Program-made: the position numbers and the translations under genes
Notes under the pieces: generated by a model
Told to the model about the DNA's origin: nothing
Database searches by the model: none
The model's input: only the letters and a program-made list of their open reading frames with translations
Shown here: one piece after another, positions 5,069 through 7,747 of the stretch
Numbering within the stretch: position 1 is the stretch's first letter
Layout of the letters: the number at the start of each line of letters is the position of its first letter
DNA from: Desulfobacteraceae bacterium
GTDB lineage: Bacteria > Desulfobacterota > DSM-4660 > Desulfatiglandales > Desulfatiglandaceae
DNA: 7,747 bases
NCBI GenBank assembly: GCA_030612945.1
Contig: JAUWMY010000104.1
Coordinates: 1 to 7,747 of the forward strand
Direction: 5' to 3'

Positions 5069-6215
5069 CGAGGATTGCCTCTGTGTTGGTCTGGGGATAG
5101 AATCTGATAAAATCCAGGAGTTCCACCATAGACTTGATGAATATGCGCGTTGAGGTGTAGCCGCATCGCTGAAGGAGGATTCTGAAATAGCGCCTCCTGT
5201 CAGAAGGGTCAATATGGATCCCGTAAACCTTCTGGTAATGTTTAACAAATGTGTCGAACAATCTGCGCAGGTCATCAACGCTCAGCGAATCGAGCTCAAG
5301 GACCGGAACCGTGCTGCGCCATTTGCGGAATTCACCGGTCAAAACCGCTGGTGTTATAGCAAATACTACCTTGAGATAAGACGGAATCCGATAAAGATAA
5401 GGGATTGGAAAATGCCCCGAATAGACAAGTCCCGTCTCTTTCCCCTTTCTCACTACATTTTTTATTACCTTTTCTTCGAGAAGTACTGGTTCATCATTGG
5501 CTACCATAGAGAGCCCCCTGAAGAAATTGAGCCCTCTCACGAACTGGTATTGATAGGACATACTCTTTGTGGTCTCAACCTCATCAAAGAGTATCAAAAA
5601 TCCGTCTAAATCAAGGACCTTCACTATAAGCCAGCCGATGCAACTGAGCATGTGGCAGTATATATTAGCAACGGTGGTAAAGTCCCAGAGGGTCCCGTAT
5701 TTTCCTTTCACAGCCTCTCTGCCTTCGATCCAAGCCCATGTATTTTCTTGGAGATCACCATTGCGGAGTTCGTTGATGAGATCTCCGAAATAAGGATGAT
5801 CGGCAACAGGGTTACTATCTATGTTCTCAGCAATGATACGCATTAAAGCCCTGAATCCAACCTGTTCGTCGCCGATCGGTACCTTGAGATTTTTCACAAT
5901 CCGTCGGTAAATCCTTTTTGGAAATGCAGCGGTTGACTCAGAGGGATCAAGACCGGTTAGTGATACCGCATATCGAGACCTTATGGCAGTAGCGTAAAGG
6001 TGGTGGAGAAAATGGGTCTTACCGCTTCCATAAGGGCCTTCGATAATAAGGGTTCCCTGGCCCAGATCATTCAGCCATTCCCTTATGCTCGCCAATTCCC
6101 TTGAGCGTCCCTGTGTCCATGCTTCAATGGCATTGTACGGAACGATACCGAGCCTGAAAGCTTCAATGACCATGATATCGTCCGTGGTTGCTTTACCGGG
6201 TTTAACCATTATCAT
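5061..6215 (-). CDS. BrxD/DUF2791-type P-loop ATPase, second paralogue
   Basis: A 384-residue AAA+-like ATPase. The Walker A is GPYGSGKTHF (residues 60-69), Walker B is FLILFDEVE (206-214), and a sensor-1-like strand VVFAITP lies at 283-289. About 70 residues separate Walker B from that strand (versus about 30 in the neighbour), including a basic stretch near 248-260; this is an insert specific to this paralogue. A final helical region contains STRIFIKSMVELLDFI (355-370), where an arginine finger or sensor 2 could lie. The features fit the DUF2791 family that includes BREX BrxD. The ATG at 6215 overlaps the previous stop (ATGA); a second in-frame ATG two codons later is also possible. No strong ribosome site is seen, so translation probably depends on coupling. 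It ends inside the helicase start. The role is likely DNA-related and in the cytoplasm; substrate unknown. Confidence 0.85.
   Translation of the reverse strand: MIMVKPGKATTDDIMVIEAFRLGIVPYNAIEAWTQGRSRELASIREWLNDLGQGTLIIEGPYGSGKTHFLHHLYATAIRSRYAVSLTGLDPSESTAAFPKRIYRRIVKNLKVPIGDEQVGFRALMRIIAENIDSNPVADHPYFGDLINELRNGDLQENTWAWIEGREAVKGKYGTLWDFTTVANIYCHMLSCIGWLIVKVLDLDGFLILFDEVETTKSMSYQYQFVRGLNFFRGLSMVANDEPVLLEEKVIKNVVRKGKETGLVYSGHFPIPYLYRIPSYLKVVFAITPAVLTGEFRKWRSTVPVLELDSLSVDDLRRLFDTFVKHYQKVYGIHIDPSDRRRYFRILLQRCGYTSTRIFIKSMVELLDFIRFYPQTNTEAILGE
5078..5082 (-). promoter_or_regulatory. Ribosome binding site that decides the helicase start
   Basis: AGAGG on the minus strand lies nine bases before the GTG at 5068. 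It sits within the end of the upstream ATPase gene and supports the GTG start over the far-upstream ATG at 5278. Confidence 0.6.
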
Positions 6216-7459
6216 TTCTGAACCATGTCAAAGGCCCAGGTCTCGGTTATCTGAGCAGAAGGTTCGTTCCGCAGGAAATGCAATCCCCTTATGAGAGCCT
6301 GGACAAAGAGTCTCTTGTAACCTATGTCTCCAAATCTCTGCTCATATGCGGCATGGGCGATCTTGGCAATGGCATCCTCGCACTTTTTTTCCGGAAGGCT
6401 GATCTTGAATGCGGTTTCATAAATGAGGAGGAGCTTCCTCCCAATCTCTTTGAGAAGGGTCTCTGGTTCCTGTCCGAGTTGTTCAAGGTTTATTTTAACT
6501 CCTGTTGGATTGTAAAAGTCAAAAACAGTGGCTATCCTTTGTTTCAGGGCCTCATAAACACCGGACTTCCCTTCAAAGAAGGCTTCAGTGGGAATGGCAT
6601 AAAATATCATAACGTTTTTAAATGCAGCATGTCCGCACTCATCGATGATCTCCCTGATGTTATTCAGCATCAGTTCTCGCTGTTTTGAGGTGAGGCTCGG
6701 CACCTGTTCGGCCTCATCAAAGAGGATCACAAGGCCGTTGTATCTGAGATTTCTTATCCATTGAATCAGAGAACGGAGAGCGGAAAAGGCCTGCCCCCTA
6801 TCGATGGGCTGAAGGATTCCGAATCGCCGGTGGATGTGCCTGTCATAGCCTTCGACCTTTATCCACTGGATAAGATCTTCAAAATCAGTGTCATTTCCTT
6901 CGGTAAGAGCTATGAATGCTTCCCTTATGGCCCTTGTAAAATTAACACTCTCTATTCCCTTCACAAGATCAGCGGCATAATCGGTGAGACGCTCCACCAG
7001 CGTCTCATTATCGGTTGTTTCCCTGTCAAACGACTCCCTTGCATCCTCGTAAAGGAGCTTTAAAAAAGCCTCTATACCTTTTTCTCTTCCAGAGAAGAGT
7101 TCCTCGGGTGTGAGCGGATACATGAGGTTTTCCACAACGCTTTTGTAGACCTTTTCCAGCCGGTAAAAGGGCGATTCCTCAGGACTCAAGGAGCAGTAGC
7201 TTACAATGTAGTTGTTCTTCCAGGCAAGCTCCCTGATATTGTAAAGAAAATGCGTCTTTCCGCCACCGTAGGTCCCCACAACCATCTTGAATGAAGCGCC
7301 ACCCTCTTTGATGAATGTCTTGAGGTAATCCTCTTCAAGGATTTCCAGGTACCAGTCCAGGCCCGCTGTAAAAAACTGGAAACCCCACTCAGGCGGAGAC
7401 CCGGATGAGCCTACCCTTTCTATAATTTGTCTCGCAATGGTCCGGGTGAGTCCGATCAT
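6212..7459 (-). CDS. BrxD/DUF2791-type P-loop ATPase, first paralogue
   Basis: A 415-residue AAA+-like ATPase. The N-terminal segment RTIARQIIERVGSSGSPPEW (residues 6-25) and a following FTAGLDWYLEIL precede Walker A GTYGGGKTHF (62-71), as in BrxD-like proteins. Walker B is GLVILFDEAEQV (242-253), a sensor-1-like VMIFYAIPTEAF lies at 283-294, and a terminal helical region contains YKRLFVQALIRGLHFL (381-396). Only about 30 residues lie between Walker B and the sensor strand. The ATG at 7459 is chosen because AAAGG stands seven bases upstream; a TTG at 7480 would add seven residues but overlaps a palindrome and has no ribosome site. The gene is followed with a 4-base ATGA overlap by the second, clearly different ATPase, so the two may form a mixed ring or relay working with the helicase. 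That partnership is inferred from gene order. Confidence 0.87.
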   Translation of the reverse strand: MIGLTRTIARQIIERVGSSGSPPEWGFQFFTAGLDWYLEILEEDYLKTFIKEGGASFKMVVGTYGGGKTHFLYNIRELAWKNNYIVSYCSLSPEESPFYRLEKVYKSVVENLMYPLTPEELFSGREKGIEAFLKLLYEDARESFDRETTDNETLVERLTDYAADLVKGIESVNFTRAIREAFIALTEGNDTDFEDLIQWIKVEGYDRHIHRRFGILQPIDRGQAFSALRSLIQWIRNLRYNGLVILFDEAEQVPSLTSKQRELMLNNIREIIDECGHAAFKNVMIFYAIPTEAFFEGKSGVYEALKQRIATVFDFYNPTGVKINLEQLGQEPETLLKEIGRKLLLIYETAFKISLPEKKCEDAIAKIAHAAYEQRFGDIGYKRLFVQALIRGLHFLRNEPSAQITETWAFDMVQK

Positions 7460-7466
7460 GGGAAAG

Positions 7467-7471
7467 CCTTT
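7467..7471 (-). promoter_or_regulatory. Ribosome binding site of the first ATPase
   Basis: AAAGG on the minus strand, seven bases before the ATG at 7459. It supports that start over the TTG at 7480. Confidence 0.6.
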
Positions 7472-7480
7472 CAGTTGCAA

Positions 7481-7492
7481 GTTACGCGTAAC
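7481..7492. repeat. 12-base perfect palindrome in the gap before the ATPase operon
   Basis: GTTACGCGTAAC is its own reverse complement. It lies 21 bases upstream of the ATPase ATG in a 73-base gap, the only sizeable gap in the minus-strand operon seen here. It could be an operator or a small hairpin; a perfect 12-base palindrome turns up by chance roughly twice in a window of this size, so evidence is positional only. Confidence 0.4.
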
Positions 7493-7532
7493 CGGCTTCT
7501 ACGTCCAAAATGGAAGTTCCTATCCTATCGAA

Positions 7533-7747
7533 TTAGCCAAATACTACAAACGCATAATGGGTCCCATCCCCTTGCGGGATTTTTGGCACCCAGAGGCTTG
7601 TTTCTTCCTTCTTTGTCTGTTCCATGGAGGCAATAACAAGGCGAAGCTCCTTTTTTCCGCATCTTCTGGTCTTAAGTCTCGCAAGATCATATGAAAATTT
7701 AACCCTGCCATATGAGGTGAAATTCTCCTTTTTCGGGTCTATACGGA
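7533..7747 (-). CDS. Unrecognised protein, C-terminal 70 residues only
   Basis: An open frame enters from the right edge of the window and stops with TAA at 7533-7535. The visible part includes YGRVKFSYDLARLK, a basic patch KTRRCGKKELRLVI, and ends THYAFVVFG. It alternates charged and beta-like stretches; no membrane segment or known motif is seen and I do not recognise the family from this tail. It is on the same strand as the ATPase-helicase genes and 73 bases ahead of them, so it is probably part of the same operon or system. Being open to the edge for 70 codons, with an ordinary amino-acid mix, it is likely a real gene. Confidence 0.6.
   Translation of the reverse strand, partial: RIDPKKENFTSYGRVKFSYDLARLKTRRCGKKELRLVIASMEQTKKEETSLWVPKIPQGDGTHYAFVVFG

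Noticed and set aside
5069..5278. Upstream extension of the helicase to an ATG at 5278 (70 extra residues)
   Set aside because: It would overlap the second ATPase gene by 218 bases, the extra residues look like antisense translation, and the GTG at 5068 has a ribosome binding site and the usual operon overlap.
5214..5609. 131-codon plus-strand open frame inside the second ATPase gene
   Set aside because: It is antisense to the ATPase coding sequence, with no family resemblance or ribosome binding site.
6278..6688. 136-codon plus-strand open frame inside the first ATPase gene
   Set aside because: It is antisense to the ATPase C-terminal half and looks like a shadow frame.
1..7747. CRISPR array, tRNA or rRNA genes
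   Set aside because: No regularly spaced repeats and no tRNA- or rRNA-like segments were recognised on either strand.

Overview
The window reads as an accessory or genomic-island segment of a bacterial chromosome. The gene families resemble those common in Deltaproteobacteria, Nitrospirota and similar anaerobes, but that is an impression from family content, not a measured assignment. It has two halves that converge near position 3,500. The left half (1-3,552, + strand) is AT-rich and made of small stress, toxin-antitoxin and accessory modules with promoter-bearing gaps. The right half (3,470-7,747, - strand) is a tightly packed operon with a more balanced base composition.

Left half, in order: (1) the decayed 3' part of a DUF4143-type ATPase gene, with an in-frame stop at 129-131 and an internal deletion near 314; (2) a small stand-alone protein resembling the N-terminal domain of type I restriction HsdR subunits (674-1213); (3) a plasmid pRiA4b ORF-3-like protein (1268-1879); (4) a 422-base gap holding a second exact copy of a 26-base sequence that also lies at the end of the ATPase remnant, followed by a good sigma-70-type promoter with repeated operator-like boxes; (5) a DinJ-YafQ type II toxin-antitoxin pair (2302-2835); (6) a DUF433-DUF5615 (antitoxin / PIN-like toxin) pair with a 4-base overlap (3005-3552), whose toxin has lost its central acidic active-site segment.

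Right half, in transcription order from 7,747 leftward: the C-terminal 70 residues of an unrecognised protein, then two different P-loop ATPases of the BrxD/DUF2791 type (415 and 384 aa), then an Lhr-like superfamily 2 helicase (532 aa). The three complete genes overlap by 4 and 8 bases, so they are very likely co-transcribed and translationally coupled. BrxD-type ATPases and Lhr-like (BrxHI) helicases occur together in type 2 BREX phage-defence loci, but no PglX methylase, PglZ or PglW/Y is visible here. The ATPase pair plus helicase is therefore the best candidate in the window for a poorly described DNA-processing or defence module.

The two halves meet tail to tail with an 83-base overlap of the DUF5615 and helicase reading frames. 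Together with the two in-frame deletions, the nonsense codon and the 26-base direct repeat, this points to a region with a history of rearrangement.
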